DNA of 64,000 bases from DASTFY01 sp963829955 (GCA_963829955.1 CAWHKS010000010.1:1-64000), one strand, 5' to 3'. Positions 18,877-28,786 are shown, numbered from the stretch's first letter. Notes: generated from the sequence alone by a model not told the origin. Translations and numbers: made by a program.

Positions 18877-19268
18877 GTGTGATGGCCCGGACGCTTTGGA
18901 CGCTGTCACTGTTCTTCTTCCTGATCGGCTTGCTGTACTGGATCACGGCCCGCGAGCCGGCGGGGGTCACGCTCCTCATGCTCTGCTCGGGGGCGGCCAT
19001 CGTCGCTGTCCTCCCGTATCACCGGCGGCGCCGGCCCGGCGATCCCGAGACCGACCACGAGCTCGAGCCGACGGCGTCGCTGTGGCCGTTCATCATTGGT
19101 GCCGGCTGTGTGCTGGCGGTCAACGGCCTCGTCCTCGGCCCCTGGCTGTTCGTGCCCGGGGTCGCCCTGGTCGTCCGAGGGCTGGTGGCCATCCTCGGCC
19201 GAGGCAGCGAGAGCGAGGAGGCACCCGCCGGACCCGCGGTCAGCGGGGACGGTGGATCTGGTTCCTGA
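18873..19268 (+). CDS. Cytochrome c oxidase subunit IV, actinobacterial type
   Basis: A 131-residue protein with four predicted membrane segments: LSLFFFLIGLLYWI, VTLLMLCSGAAIVAVL, LWPFIIGAGCVLAVNGLVL and WLFVPGVALVVRG. Actinobacterial subunit IV (CtaF) has this size, this four-helix plan and this position after ctaD. ATG at 18873 overlaps the ctaD stop (ATGA). The 3' end overlaps pheA on the other strand by 29 bases. Confidence 0.8.
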   Translation: MSVMARTLWTLSLFFFLIGLLYWITAREPAGVTLLMLCSGAAIVAVLPYHRRRRPGDPETDHELEPTASLWPFIIGAGCVLAVNGLVLGPWLFVPGVALVVRGLVAILGRGSESEEAPAGPAVSGDGGSGS

Positions 19269-20193
19269 GGCCGCGCATCCAGTCGTCGGCCTCACGCCAG
19301 CGGGCGTCGGCGTGCTCACGGGTGGTCGAGGCGTGGGCCCCCGCGGCCGGATACGAGCCGAGGAACTTCACGCCACCCTGCTTGGCGTGGAGCGCCCGCA
19401 GCGCGTCCGCCACCAGCTCGTCGCCGATGTGGCCGTCGGCGTCGATGACGAAGCAGTAGTCGCCCAGCCCGCCCTCCTTGGTCGGCCGGCTCTCCAGCTT
19501 GGAGAGATTGATCCGGCGGGCCGCGAACTCCTGGAGGATCGAGATCAGGCTGCCCGGCTCGTCGGCCCGCTGGTAGATCACGACGGATGTCTTGTCGTGT
19601 CCCGTCCGGGCGGGAACGCCGTCCCGGGCGACGACGACGAAGCGGGTCTGGTTGCCGTCGTGGTCAGCGATGTCGGCGGCCAGGACGTCGAGCCCGTAGA
19701 GGTCGGCGGCGATGCGGGGCGCGATGGCCGCAAGCCCCCGGACCTGGTCCTCGCCCACCTCCCGCGCCGCCTCGGCGGTCGAGTTGGCCGCGCGCAGCTC
19801 GACGGCGGGCAGTTCGGCGGTCAGGAACCGCATGCACTGGGCCGTCGCCACGGGGATCGACAGGACGACCTTGATGTCGGGCAGCGCCGTCCCCGGCCGA
19901 CCCAGCAGGCACTGCTCGACGTCGATCACCACCTCGCGCTGGATGAGCAGGTCGTGGTTGAAGATGAGGCCGTCCTGGGTGAGGTTGACCGTCCCCTCGA
20001 TCGAGTTCTCGATGGCGACGAAGCCGACATCGACCGTGCCGTCGGCCACCGCCCGCAGCACGGCCGCCATGGAGACGAGCGGCACGAGCTCGCCGGCGGC
20101 CAGGTCGGGCTCGCTCAGCAGCGCCTGCTCCGTGAACGTGCCGAGCGGTCCCAGGAACCCGACGCGCAGGCCGGTGCGGGGAGATGAGGGCAC
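19240..20193 (-). CDS. pheA: Prephenate dehydratase
   Basis: A 317-residue monofunctional enzyme of phenylalanine synthesis that turns prephenate into phenylpyruvate. The catalytic domain shows GPLGTFTEQAL at residues 15-25, AIENSIEGTV and NQTRFVVVA with the conserved TRF. A C-terminal ACT domain includes GSLISILQEFAARRINLSKL with the phenylalanine-binding ESRP. It starts at GTG 20193, with TATTCT six bases upstream and no ribosome site. It is divergent from larB across 17 bases. Confidence 0.95.
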   Translation of the reverse strand: MPSSPRTGLRVGFLGPLGTFTEQALLSEPDLAAGELVPLVSMAAVLRAVADGTVDVGFVAIENSIEGTVNLTQDGLIFNHDLLIQREVVIDVEQCLLGRPGTALPDIKVVLSIPVATAQCMRFLTAELPAVELRAANSTAEAAREVGEDQVRGLAAIAPRIAADLYGLDVLAADIADHDGNQTRFVVVARDGVPARTGHDKTSVVIYQRADEPGSLISILQEFAARRINLSKLESRPTKEGGLGDYCFVIDADGHIGDELVADALRALHAKQGGVKFLGSYPAAGAHASTTREHADARWREADDWMRGLRNQIHRPR

Positions 20194-20210
20194 CTGGGCA
20201 GAATAGTGAG
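20194..20210. promoter_or_regulatory. Overlapping divergent leaderless promoters of pheA and larB
   Basis: Only 17 bases separate two GTG start codons. TATTCT on the minus strand (20205-20200) sits six bases before pheA; CAGAAT on the plus strand (20199-20204) sits six bases before larB. The two -10 boxes are the same bases read on opposite strands, so the promoters should exclude each other. The -35 regions would lie inside the opposite genes. Confidence 0.45.
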
Positions 20211-20966
20211 GTGGATCCGGACAGCCTGAGCGACCTTCTCGCCGCCGTGGCCACCGGCGCGGTGGACGTCCAGGAGGCGACCGAACGCCTGCGCCACCTG
20301 CCCTACGCCGATCTCGGGTTCGCCCGCGTCGACCATCACCGCCCGCTGCGCCAAGGCTTGGCGGAGGCGGTGTACGGGCCGGGCAAGACGCCCGACGAGG
20401 CCGCGGCCATCGTCACCGAGCTCCTGGCCCACGGCGGTACTCCGGTGCTCCTTACCCGGGCCACCGTCGAGCAGCAGGAGTCAGCGCTGGCCCGCAACCC
20501 GGGCGGGACGGTCACCGGCGCCACCGTCGTCTGGCGGCCGCTCGCCGTCGACCGACCCGAGCGGATCGTCGTCGCCACCGCTGGAACGGCCGACGGCCCG
20601 GTGGCGGACGAGTGCGAGACCGTCCTGCGCGCCTACGGCTTCGCGCCCGAGCGGCTCCGCGACGTCGGCGTGGCCGGCCTGCACCGGCTGCTCCCCCACA
20701 CCGGCGCGCTCGCCTCGGCCGACGCCGTCGTCGTCGTGGCCGGCATGGAGGGCGCGCTGACCAGCGTGGTCGGAGGGCTCACGCCGGCGCCCGTCGTGGC
20801 CGTGCCCACCAGCGCCGGGTACGGCACGTCGTTCGGCGGCATCACCGCGCTGCTGGCCATGCTCTCCTCGTGCGCCCAGGGCGTGACGGTGGTCGGCATC
20901 GACAACGGCTTCGGCGCCGCCTGCGCCGTCACCCGCCTCTGCAACCAGCGGGCCGGCCGGGCCTGA
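20211..20966 (+). CDS. larB: Nickel pincer cofactor biosynthesis protein LarB
   Basis: A 251-residue LarB: an N-terminal helical part with LPYADLGFARVDHHRPLRQG, then an AIR-carboxylase (PurE)-like core with TAGTADGPVADEC, VVVAGMEGALTSVVGG and VPTSAGYGTSFGG. LarB carboxylates and hydrolyses nicotinic acid adenine dinucleotide as the first step to the nickel-pincer nucleotide used by lactate racemase and related epimerases. It is followed six bases later by larC. No larE or larA is in the window. Confidence 0.92.
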   Translation: MDPDSLSDLLAAVATGAVDVQEATERLRHLPYADLGFARVDHHRPLRQGLAEAVYGPGKTPDEAAAIVTELLAHGGTPVLLTRATVEQQESALARNPGGTVTGATVVWRPLAVDRPERIVVATAGTADGPVADECETVLRAYGFAPERLRDVGVAGLHRLLPHTGALASADAVVVVAGMEGALTSVVGGLTPAPVVAVPTSAGYGTSFGGITALLAMLSSCAQGVTVVGIDNGFGAACAVTRLCNQRAGRA

Positions 20967-20971
20967 CCGGC

Positions 20972-22159
20972 GTGCGCCTGGCCTGGTTCCACTGCTTCTC
21001 CGGCGTGGCCGGTGACATGGTGCTGGGCGCGCTGCTCGATGCCGGCGCCGACCTCGACGCGGTCCGCGACAGCATCGGGCGCCTCGGCATCGAGGGATGG
21101 GCGCTCGAGCGCGACACCGTCCAGCGGGCGGGGCTGCAGGCGACGCGGGCCATCGTGCACGCACCGCAGGATCACGCCCACCCCCGCGCCTTCGGAGAGA
21201 TTCACTCGCTCGTCGGCGCGGCCGACCTGGCGCCGCGCGTGCGAGCCCGCGCGCTCGGCGTCTTCGAGCGACTGGCCACCGTCGAGGGACGGCTGCACAG
21301 CGTCCCTGTCGACGAGGTCCACTTCCACGAGGTCGGCGCGCTCGACGCCATCGTGGACGTCGTCGGCTCGTGCGCGGCGCTCGAGCTGCTCGAGGTGGAC
21401 GAGGTCCGCACGAGCCCGGTCACCGTCGGCCTTGGTCAGGTTCGGACCGCGCACGGTGTGCTCCCCAACCCGGCTCCGGCGACACTGGCCCTGCTGGCGG
21501 AGGCGGGGATCGCGGTGACCGGACTGGACTCGCCGGTGGAGCTGGCGACGCCCACCGGGGCCGCGCTCCTCGCCGCGCTGAGCTCGGGCTGCGGACCGCT
21601 CCCCCCTCTCACGCCGTCGGCGGTCGGGTACGGCGCCGGCGGCGCGGACACACCCGGGCGGGCCAACGTCGTCCAGGTGGTGATCGGGACGGCGCCCGCG
21701 CCGGCCGTCGGTGCGGCTGGCGTGGCTGGCCCCGGGCAGCCGATGGTCGAGCTCGCCGCCAACGTCGATGACGCCACCGGGGAGGTGCTGGCGCACACCG
21801 TCGCCGCGCTCCTCGCCGCCGGGGCCAACGACGCCTGGGTCACCCCGATCGTCATGAAGAAAGGACGGCCGGCACACACCGTCCACGCACTGAGCGACCC
21901 CGCGGCGGTGGCGATGGTCGGTGCGGTGCTCGTCGCGGAGTCCGGATCGCTGGGCCTGCGGGCGACCGCCGTCGAGCGTTGGCCGCAGGCCCGCGACGAG
22001 ACCACCGTCGACGTCGGCGGCCACCTGGTGCGGGTCAAGCGGACGGAGGGTCGGGTCAAGGCCGAGTACGAGGACGCCGCCGCGGCCGCCGCCGCGCTCG
22101 GCCGCCCGCTGCGGGCCGTGCTGGCCGAGGCCGAACGCCTGGCCACCGAGGACCACTGA
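20972..22159 (+). CDS. larC: Nickel pincer cofactor biosynthesis protein LarC
   Basis: A 395-residue LarC starting at GTG 20972. Key segments are AWFHCFSGVAGDMVLGALLD at the N-terminus, VDEVHFHEVGALDAIVDVVG with metal-binding histidines, and ELAANVDDATGEVL plus VMKKGRPA in the C-terminal half. LarC is the CTP-dependent nickel insertase that puts Ni into the pincer nucleotide. Here the two halves are in one continuous frame, with no programmed frameshift like that known from lactobacilli. Confidence 0.93.
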   Translation: MRLAWFHCFSGVAGDMVLGALLDAGADLDAVRDSIGRLGIEGWALERDTVQRAGLQATRAIVHAPQDHAHPRAFGEIHSLVGAADLAPRVRARALGVFERLATVEGRLHSVPVDEVHFHEVGALDAIVDVVGSCAALELLEVDEVRTSPVTVGLGQVRTAHGVLPNPAPATLALLAEAGIAVTGLDSPVELATPTGAALLAALSSGCGPLPPLTPSAVGYGAGGADTPGRANVVQVVIGTAPAPAVGAAGVAGPGQPMVELAANVDDATGEVLAHTVAALLAAGANDAWVTPIVMKKGRPAHTVHALSDPAAVAMVGAVLVAESGSLGLRATAVERWPQARDETTVDVGGHLVRVKRTEGRVKAEYEDAAAAAAALGRPLRAVLAEAERLATEDH

Positions 22160-22256
22160 GTCACCGGCGGCCGCTCGCCGTCACGCCGGTGCGAACCGTC
22201 CCGCCCGGCGCGTCGTACCGGGGTGACGACCAATCCGGCAGATGACCCGGCACGAT

Positions 22257-22276
22257 GTATCAGGACGTATCAGGAC
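22257..22276. repeat. Tandem 10-base repeat upstream of hypothetical gene
   Basis: GTATCAGGAC occurs twice in direct succession, 56 bases before the start of the next gene. A one-helical-turn spacing suits a side-by-side activator site, but no regulator is identifiable. Confidence 0.35.
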
Positions 22277-22331
22277 CACCACTCCGGGCTCTGGACCACG
22301 AGGCGACCGCCCGCCACGACAAGGGAGACGG

Positions 22332-22748
22332 ATGAAGCTGTTCGACAAGCTTCGGCGCAGCACGGACGATCGCTCCGGTAGCGGGTCCCCCGGGGGACCG
22401 GCGCCGGCCGCGGGCGGCGAGAACGGCAACGCCGTCGAGGTCGGGCAGTCGACGACCAGCGCCCCCTCCGAGGCGCCGGCGGCGACGGGCACAGCTTCGG
22501 TGCCGGACCCGGGCCGCTACGACCCGACGCATCCGTGTCACGCCCCGGTGTGCGGTGTCGATCTCGTCCTGTTCGCCCAGATCACCCAGCGGCTGCGGGT
22601 CGCGCCGGCCAGGGAACGTCACACCCTGCTCGCCCGCCACGGACACACGCCGGAGTCCTGGAGCGCCGTCAACACGGTGTGGATGGCCCGGTTCGGTCAG
22701 ATGCCTTACCTCTGCGCCACGTTCGACGAGGCCTCACCCCTCTCCTGA
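22332..22748 (+). CDS. Hypothetical protein
   Basis: A 138-residue protein starting at ATG 22332 with AAGGGAG seven bases upstream. The N-terminal third (MKLFDKLRRS, then Gly/Pro/Ala-rich sequence) looks disordered. The last 85 residues appear folded, with DPTHPCHAPVCGVDLVLFAQ and HTPESWSAVNTVWMARFGQM; three cysteines are present. I do not recognise a family. No membrane segment or signal peptide. Confidence 0.65.
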   Translation: MKLFDKLRRSTDDRSGSGSPGGPAPAAGGENGNAVEVGQSTTSAPSEAPAATGTASVPDPGRYDPTHPCHAPVCGVDLVLFAQITQRLRVAPARERHTLLARHGHTPESWSAVNTVWMARFGQMPYLCATFDEASPLS

Positions 22749-22796
22749 GCCGGCCGACACCGGCGCCCGAGCGGGCGGCGGTAGCGTCGCGACCCC

Positions 22797-23654
22797 GTGG
22801 AGCTCCCCCCGATCGTCGGTAGCGAGTGGGTGCTCGCCCACCGTTCGGAGGTGGTCGTGGCCGACGTCCGCTGGTACCTCGACGGTCGCTCTGGGCGGGA
22901 CGCCTTCGCGCGGGAGCACATCCCCGGGGCGATCTTCGTCGATCTGGAGCGCGATCTGTCCGGCCCTGGCGCCCCGTCCGATGGTCGCCATCCGTTCCCG
23001 TCGCCCGAGGCGTTCGCTGCCGCCCTCGGCCGTCTCGGCATCGGCCCGGACGACAGCGTCATCGGCTACGACGACAGCGGCGGGGGCACCGCCGGCCGGC
23101 TGGTCTGGATGCTGCGCGTGCTCGGGCACCCGGCTGCGCTCCTCGACGGCGGGTTGCGGGCCTGGCCGGAGCCCCGGGAGTCCGGTGCGGGCACGACCCT
23201 GCCTGCGGTTGCCGTCGCCGCGCGAGCGTGGCCGAGCGAGCGCTTCGCCGACCATGCCGAAGTGGCCACCGCGGCGAGCGCCGGCAGCGGCGCCGTCGTC
23301 CTCGACGCCCGCTCCGCGCCCCGGTACACCGGTGAGGACGCCAGCATCGACCCCCGACCCGGGCACATCCCGGGCGCCGGGAACGTCTACTGGGCGACAA
23401 ACCTCGATCCCACGACCCGCCGCTTCCGCTCCGAGGCCGAGCTCCGCGAGGGCTACGCGGTTCACGGCATCGGGCCGGAGACGGAGGTGGTCTGCTACTG
23501 CGGCTCCGGGGTCTCCGCCTGCGCCGATCTCCTCGCCCTGGAGCGCATCGGAGTCGACCGGACCCGCCTCTACGTGCCGTCGTGGTCGGGCTGGTCGGCC
23601 GACCCTGCCCGCCCCGCGGAGACCGGCGGGGTCGCACCCGGGTCCGAGCAGTAG
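22797..23654 (+). CDS. sseA: Sulfurtransferase, two rhodanese domains
   Basis: A 285-residue protein with two rhodanese-like domains, of the thiosulfate/3-mercaptopyruvate sulfurtransferase group. The inactive N-terminal domain has VADVRWYLDGRSGRDAF and HIPGAIFVDLE; the C-terminal domain has VLDARSAPRYTGE, RPGHIPGAGNV and the active loop VCYCGSGVSAC with the catalytic cysteine. It moves sulfane sulfur to cyanide or other thiols. The symbol is by family resemblance only. TAGCGT lies nine bases before GTG 22797, so the mRNA may be leaderless. Confidence 0.9.
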   Translation: MELPPIVGSEWVLAHRSEVVVADVRWYLDGRSGRDAFAREHIPGAIFVDLERDLSGPGAPSDGRHPFPSPEAFAAALGRLGIGPDDSVIGYDDSGGGTAGRLVWMLRVLGHPAALLDGGLRAWPEPRESGAGTTLPAVAVAARAWPSERFADHAEVATAASAGSGAVVLDARSAPRYTGEDASIDPRPGHIPGAGNVYWATNLDPTTRRFRSEAELREGYAVHGIGPETEVVCYCGSGVSACADLLALERIGVDRTRLYVPSWSGWSADPARPAETGGVAPGSEQ

Positions 23655-23666
23655 CGTCGCCGCCCG

Positions 23667-25340
23667 GTGTCCGATCCGACCTCCGCTCCCGCGCCGCACG
23701 CCGACACCATCGAGGTGTCACCCGTGGTGCTGCGCGACCTGCGCCGCGATCGGCGCCGCCGCCGGGTGGCCGGCATCGAATGGTTCGAGGCTCTCTACCG
23801 CGCCTACCTGACGGGCGGCATCGGCATCATGGCGGTGCTGTTCCTCTCCAGCGCCATCGGAGACGATCCGCTCTCGCCCGGCAGCGTCGAGGACGTGCGG
23901 CGGCTGGCCCCCGCGCTCGTCGGCGTCGTCGCCGCCGTCGTCGCTGCGGTCGGGCTGCGGGCCGGCAGCCGAGGCGGGCCGCTGGCGCTCGAGAAGGCCG
24001 AGGTCACGCACGTCCTGCTGGCTCCTGTGGACCGGCGACGGGCCTTGCTCGTCCCGGCGCTGCGCCAGGTCCGCTTCGCCGCGTTCGCGGGCGCGGTGGC
24101 CGGGGCGATCGCCGGTCAGCTGGCGTCCCGCCGCCTGCCCGGCACCCTGCTTCCGTGGGCGGCGAGCGGTGCCGTGGCTGGGCTCCTCATCGGCCTCCTG
24201 GGCTACGGCGCCGGCTACATGGCCTGCGGTTGGCGTCTGCCCCGCTGGGTCGCCACCCTCACCGGGGCGGGGCTCATCGCCTGGGCCGCCGCCGACGCGA
24301 CGTGGGAGGTGCCGTCCCCCTTCCGCGCCATCGGGGCACTGGGCATCTGGCCGCTCGAGCACCACTGGTGGGCGCTGGTCGCCATCCCCGTCGTCGCCGC
24401 CATCGTCGTCGTCGGCCTGTTCCGCCTGGGCCGACTGTCGCTCGAAGCCGCCGAGCGGCGCAGCGCGCTCGTCGGCCAGCTCCGCTTCGCGGCGACCGTG
24501 CGCGACCTGCGCACCGTCATGGTGCTCCGCCGACAGCTCGTGCAGGAGCAGCACCGCATGCGGCCGTGGGTGCGGTTGCCGGGCCGGCCGCGCCACACGA
24601 TCTGGCGCCGGGACCTGCACGGGATCCTGCGCTTCCCCGCCGTCCGGCTCGCCCGCATGGCTGCGCTCACGGCCGTCGCCGCGGTCGCCCTGCACATCGC
24701 CTACCACGACACCGCGCCCGCTGCGGTCATCGCCGGCCTCGCGCTGTACCTGGTCGCGCTCGACGCCATCGAGCCCCTGGCCCAGGAGATCGACCAGGCG
24801 GATCGGGCCAGCGCCATCCCGAAGGAGCGAGGTCTGCTCCTGTTGCACCACCTGCCGGCGCCCGCCGTGCTCCTCGCGCTGTTCGCCGTGCTCGGAGGCG
24901 CCGTCGGTTACGCCCTCAACCGCACGAGCACCGCGGTGGCGGTGGTCGCCATCGTGGCCCTGCCGGCGCTGTGGGCAGCGGGGGCGGGAGCTGTGATCAG
25001 CGTGGTCGGCGAGGAACCAGAGCCCAGTGCGTCCGACACCAACCAGATGCTCCCCCCGGAGGTGGCCGGCCTGCGGCTGATGTTCCGGACGGCGTGGCCA
25101 ATCGTGGTGTGCTGCCTCGGCACCCTGCCCGTCATCGGGGCGCGCACCGCGGCGTCGCGGGAGCTCAGCCCGGCCGCCGGCGCCGCCCAGGGCGCGATGG
25201 GGGTCCTCGTGATCGTCGTGCTCACGGTGCTCTGGTTGCGTTTCCGGGAGCCGGCGCGCGCGTGGTTTCGCCAGATGATGCAGGAGAGCCAGGCCGAGTC
25301 CTCCCGGCGGGCCGCGGCGCGGGCCGGTGGATCGTCGTGA
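23667..25340 (+). CDS. Polytopic membrane protein, probable ABC-2 type exporter permease
   Basis: A 557-residue protein with about ten hydrophobic segments, for example LTGGIGIMAVLFLSSAIG, LAPALVGVVAAVVAAVGL, VIAGLALYLVALDAIEPLAQ and MGVLVIVVLTVLWL. Hydrophilic loops are Arg-rich. No permease signature is sharp, but its stop codon overlaps the GTG of an ABC ATPase gene (GTGA), which argues for a membrane partner of that ATPase. Substrate unknown. TAGCGT is nine bases upstream of the GTG start. Confidence 0.75.
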   Translation: MSDPTSAPAPHADTIEVSPVVLRDLRRDRRRRRVAGIEWFEALYRAYLTGGIGIMAVLFLSSAIGDDPLSPGSVEDVRRLAPALVGVVAAVVAAVGLRAGSRGGPLALEKAEVTHVLLAPVDRRRALLVPALRQVRFAAFAGAVAGAIAGQLASRRLPGTLLPWAASGAVAGLLIGLLGYGAGYMACGWRLPRWVATLTGAGLIAWAAADATWEVPSPFRAIGALGIWPLEHHWWALVAIPVVAAIVVVGLFRLGRLSLEAAERRSALVGQLRFAATVRDLRTVMVLRRQLVQEQHRMRPWVRLPGRPRHTIWRRDLHGILRFPAVRLARMAALTAVAAVALHIAYHDTAPAAVIAGLALYLVALDAIEPLAQEIDQADRASAIPKERGLLLLHHLPAPAVLLALFAVLGGAVGYALNRTSTAVAVVAIVALPALWAAGAGAVISVVGEEPEPSASDTNQMLPPEVAGLRLMFRTAWPIVVCCLGTLPVIGARTAASRELSPAAGAAQGAMGVLVIVVLTVLWLRFREPARAWFRQMMQESQAESSRRAAARAGGSS

Positions 25341-26171
25341 GCAGGCACCCGCAACCGCCCAAGCGCGGCGAGGACGCGTCGTCGGCCGGAGCCCGTCGCC
25401 CCACGGCGCCGAAGGCCACCGTGGCGAAGACCACCAAGCCGTCGAAGTCCGCTCCGCCGGCGGAGCAGGGCCGCGCCGAGCCGACGCCAGAGCACAAGTC
25501 CGGCGCGCTCTCGGCGCTCGGCCTGACCAAGGTGTACGGCGACCGCCCCGCGCTCGCCGCGCTCGACCTGCACGTGCCCTACGGCGAGTCGCTGGCGCTC
25601 GTCGGCCACAATGGCTCCGGCAAGACCACGTTCCTCCGCCTGGCTGCCGGCCTGCTGGATCCGTCCGACGGCAGCGTGCTCATCGATGGGCATCCCTCCG
25701 GCTCGCTGCCCGCCCGGGCCGCGCTGGCCTACCTCTCGGACTCCCCGACCTTCTACGAGGACCTCTCTGTCTGGGAGCACCTCGAGTACGTCGCCGCGCC
25801 TGCACGGGCACGACGACTGGGAGCAGGACGGCGCCGATCTCCTCGACCATCTCGGTTTGTACGACCGCGCCGACGACCTGCCCACCAGCTTCAGCAGGGG
25901 GCTGCGCCAGAAGGCCTCCATCGCCCTCGCCTTCATCCGTCCGTTCGACGTGCTGCTCGTCGACGAGCCATTCGTGGGTCTCGACGCCAGCGGCAAGGCG
26001 GCGCTGCTCGAGCTCCTGGCCGAGGCACACGGGGCCGGACGGACCCTGCTGGTCGCCACTCATGAGCTCTCGTTCCTCGACACGGTCGCGCGGTGCGTGG
26101 CGCTCCGGGACGGGGAGCTGCTGTATGACGGCACGTCGCGAGGGATCGACGTGCTGTCGCTCGTTTCCTGA
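25337..26171 (+). CDS. ABC transporter ATP-binding protein, apparent frameshift
   Basis: After a Lys/Pro/Ala-rich N-terminal tail of about 55 residues comes a standard ABC domain: Walker A GHNGSGKTT, a Q-loop region, signature FSRGLRQKAS, Walker B VLLVDEPFVGLD and the switch histidine in VATHELSFLD. Between SVWEHLEYVA and RLHGHDDWEQ the frame slips: one extra G near 25793-25800 splits the gene. The normal sequence in this family at this point is LEYVARLHG, so the correction is clear. Product would have about 277 residues. It powers the membrane protein encoded just before it, probably as an ABC-2 exporter. Confidence 0.88.
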
Positions 26172-26267
26172 GCGCGCCACCGAGCCGGCGGTAGGTGCAT
26201 CGGCAACCGGTTCGACGTGCCGCGATGAGTGCCGCCGGGCGATCGGAAGGGGCTACTGTGCCGCCTC

Positions 26268-27107
<840 letters not shown>

Positions 27108-27200
27108 CGCGGTTCGACCGGGCCGGCACCGCCCGGACGGGAGCGGACCTCGCACCAGCGAGGTTGTGCCCGGCCTGATCGCCCGGCAGCCTCAACTGAC

Positions 27201-28760
27201 ATGCGCGCCACGTCGCTCGGCCACGCCGGGATCCTCATCGAGACCGCGCAGGGCACCATCGTGTGCGATCCGTGGTTCGTCCCCGCGTTCTTCGGGTCGT
27301 GGTTCGTGTTCCCCCGCAACGACCAGCTCCCCGGCGCCGTGCGGGCGGCGGTCGAGCACCCCGACTACCTGTACGTCTCCCACCTCCACGGCGATCACCT
27401 GGACCTGGCCTTCCTCGCCGACCACATCGACCGCTCGGCCACGGTGCTGCTCCCCGGGTACCCGACGGACGAGTTGGAGCGGGTGCTGCGGAGCCTCGGC
27501 TTCGAGCACTTCGTCCACACCACGCACGCCAAGCCGGTCGAACTGCCGGGTGGGCTCCGCGTCACCATCCACATCGAGACGTCGATCAGCGACGGGCCGG
27601 GTGGCGACTCGGCGCTCCTGGTCGATGACGGCTCGGTGAGGCTGCTCAACATGAACGACTGCCGTATCCACGATCTGGCAACGCTCACGGCCGACGGCCC
27701 GATCGACATCCAATGGCTCCAGTACTCGGGCGCCATCTGGTACCCGATGGTGTACGACCATCCGCCTGAGGTCATGCGGGAGCTGGTCGATCAGAAGGTC
27801 GAAGCGCAGCTGTCCCGGGCCCAGCGCTACGTAGAGGCGGTCGACGCCCGCGTCGTCGTGCCTTCCGCCGGCCCACCCTGCTTCCTCGATCCCGAGCTGT
27901 TCGGGTTGAACGTGATCGACGGCGACGAGCTCTCGATCTTCCCGGATCAGAGGATCTTCATCGAGCGGCTCGGGCGGTCCGGACGCCCGACAGGCCGACT
28001 GGCCGTCCCCGGCACCGCGTTCGAGATCACGCCCGGTGCAGTCACGGTCACCCATCCCGTTCCCGAGGACGTGGTCGAACGCATCTTCAGCGACAAGCGG
28101 GAGTACCTCCGGACCTACGCGGCCGACTGGGCGCCGTGGCTCGAGTCGCACAAGGCGGGCTGGCCCGCTCCCGCCCCCGACCTCGCCGGCCGGCTGAAGA
28201 CCTGGTGGGAGCCGCTGCTGGCTCAGGCGCCCACGCTGCGCCAGGGCGTCGGCGCCAACGTGCTGTTCCGGGCCGGCGACGAGTCCGTGCTCGTCGACTT
28301 CCCGGCCGGACAGGTGCGCGCGCACGACGGCGAACCATTCGCGTTCTCGTTCGATCTGCCCCGGCCGCTCGTCGAGGCGGTAGTCGCCCAGCGGGCCGTC
28401 GACTGGTCCAACGCCCTCCTCCTTTCGTGCCGGTTCCGGGCTTGGCGGGCCGGCGAGTTCAACGAGTACGTCTACAACTTCCTGAAGTCCCTGTCCGACG
28501 AGCGCATCGTCCGGGCCGAGGCGGAGGCCCGGTACCGGCTGGCGCCGCCGCCCGAGGTCGAGGAGATCGAGCTCTGCGGCTACGTGATGGAGCGCTGGTG
28601 CCCGCACCGGCAGGCCGACCTGTCGGTGTTCGGCGAGGTCGAGGGGGGCGTCCTGACCTGCCACCTCCACGGTTGGCAGTTCGATCTGGAGAGCGGCCGC
28701 TGCCTCACCGCCGAGGACCGTCACCTGCGGGTGCGACCGGCGTCACGAGCGGCGTCATAA
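27201..28760 (+). CDS. MBL-fold hydrolase fused to a C-terminal Rieske 2Fe-2S domain
   Basis: A 519-residue protein. Residues 1-270 are a metallo-beta-lactamase-fold domain: SLGHAGILIETAQGTIVCDP, then the metal motif VSHLHGDHLD at about 59-68 and later DCRIHDL. Residues about 290-430 are helical with no recognised domain. The C-terminus holds a Rieske site, CPHRQADLSVFG with CHLHGWQFD. Domain content recalls CMP-sialic acid hydroxylase-like proteins, but in those I recall the Rieske part first, so the order here is reversed. Probably a cytosolic oxidoreductase or monooxygenase component; substrate unknown. Confidence 0.82.
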   Translation: MRATSLGHAGILIETAQGTIVCDPWFVPAFFGSWFVFPRNDQLPGAVRAAVEHPDYLYVSHLHGDHLDLAFLADHIDRSATVLLPGYPTDELERVLRSLGFEHFVHTTHAKPVELPGGLRVTIHIETSISDGPGGDSALLVDDGSVRLLNMNDCRIHDLATLTADGPIDIQWLQYSGAIWYPMVYDHPPEVMRELVDQKVEAQLSRAQRYVEAVDARVVVPSAGPPCFLDPELFGLNVIDGDELSIFPDQRIFIERLGRSGRPTGRLAVPGTAFEITPGAVTVTHPVPEDVVERIFSDKREYLRTYAADWAPWLESHKAGWPAPAPDLAGRLKTWWEPLLAQAPTLRQGVGANVLFRAGDESVLVDFPAGQVRAHDGEPFAFSFDLPRPLVEAVVAQRAVDWSNALLLSCRFRAWRAGEFNEYVYNFLKSLSDERIVRAEAEARYRLAPPPEVEEIELCGYVMERWCPHRQADLSVFGEVEGGVLTCHLHGWQFDLESGRCLTAEDRHLRVRPASRAAS

Positions 28761-28786
28761 GCAGGTCCCTCGGGCGTCCTGTTTAC

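Noticed and set aside
20633..22156. Long open frame opposite larC
   Set aside because: Antisense shadow; larC has its HFHEVGA signature and fits the larB neighbour.
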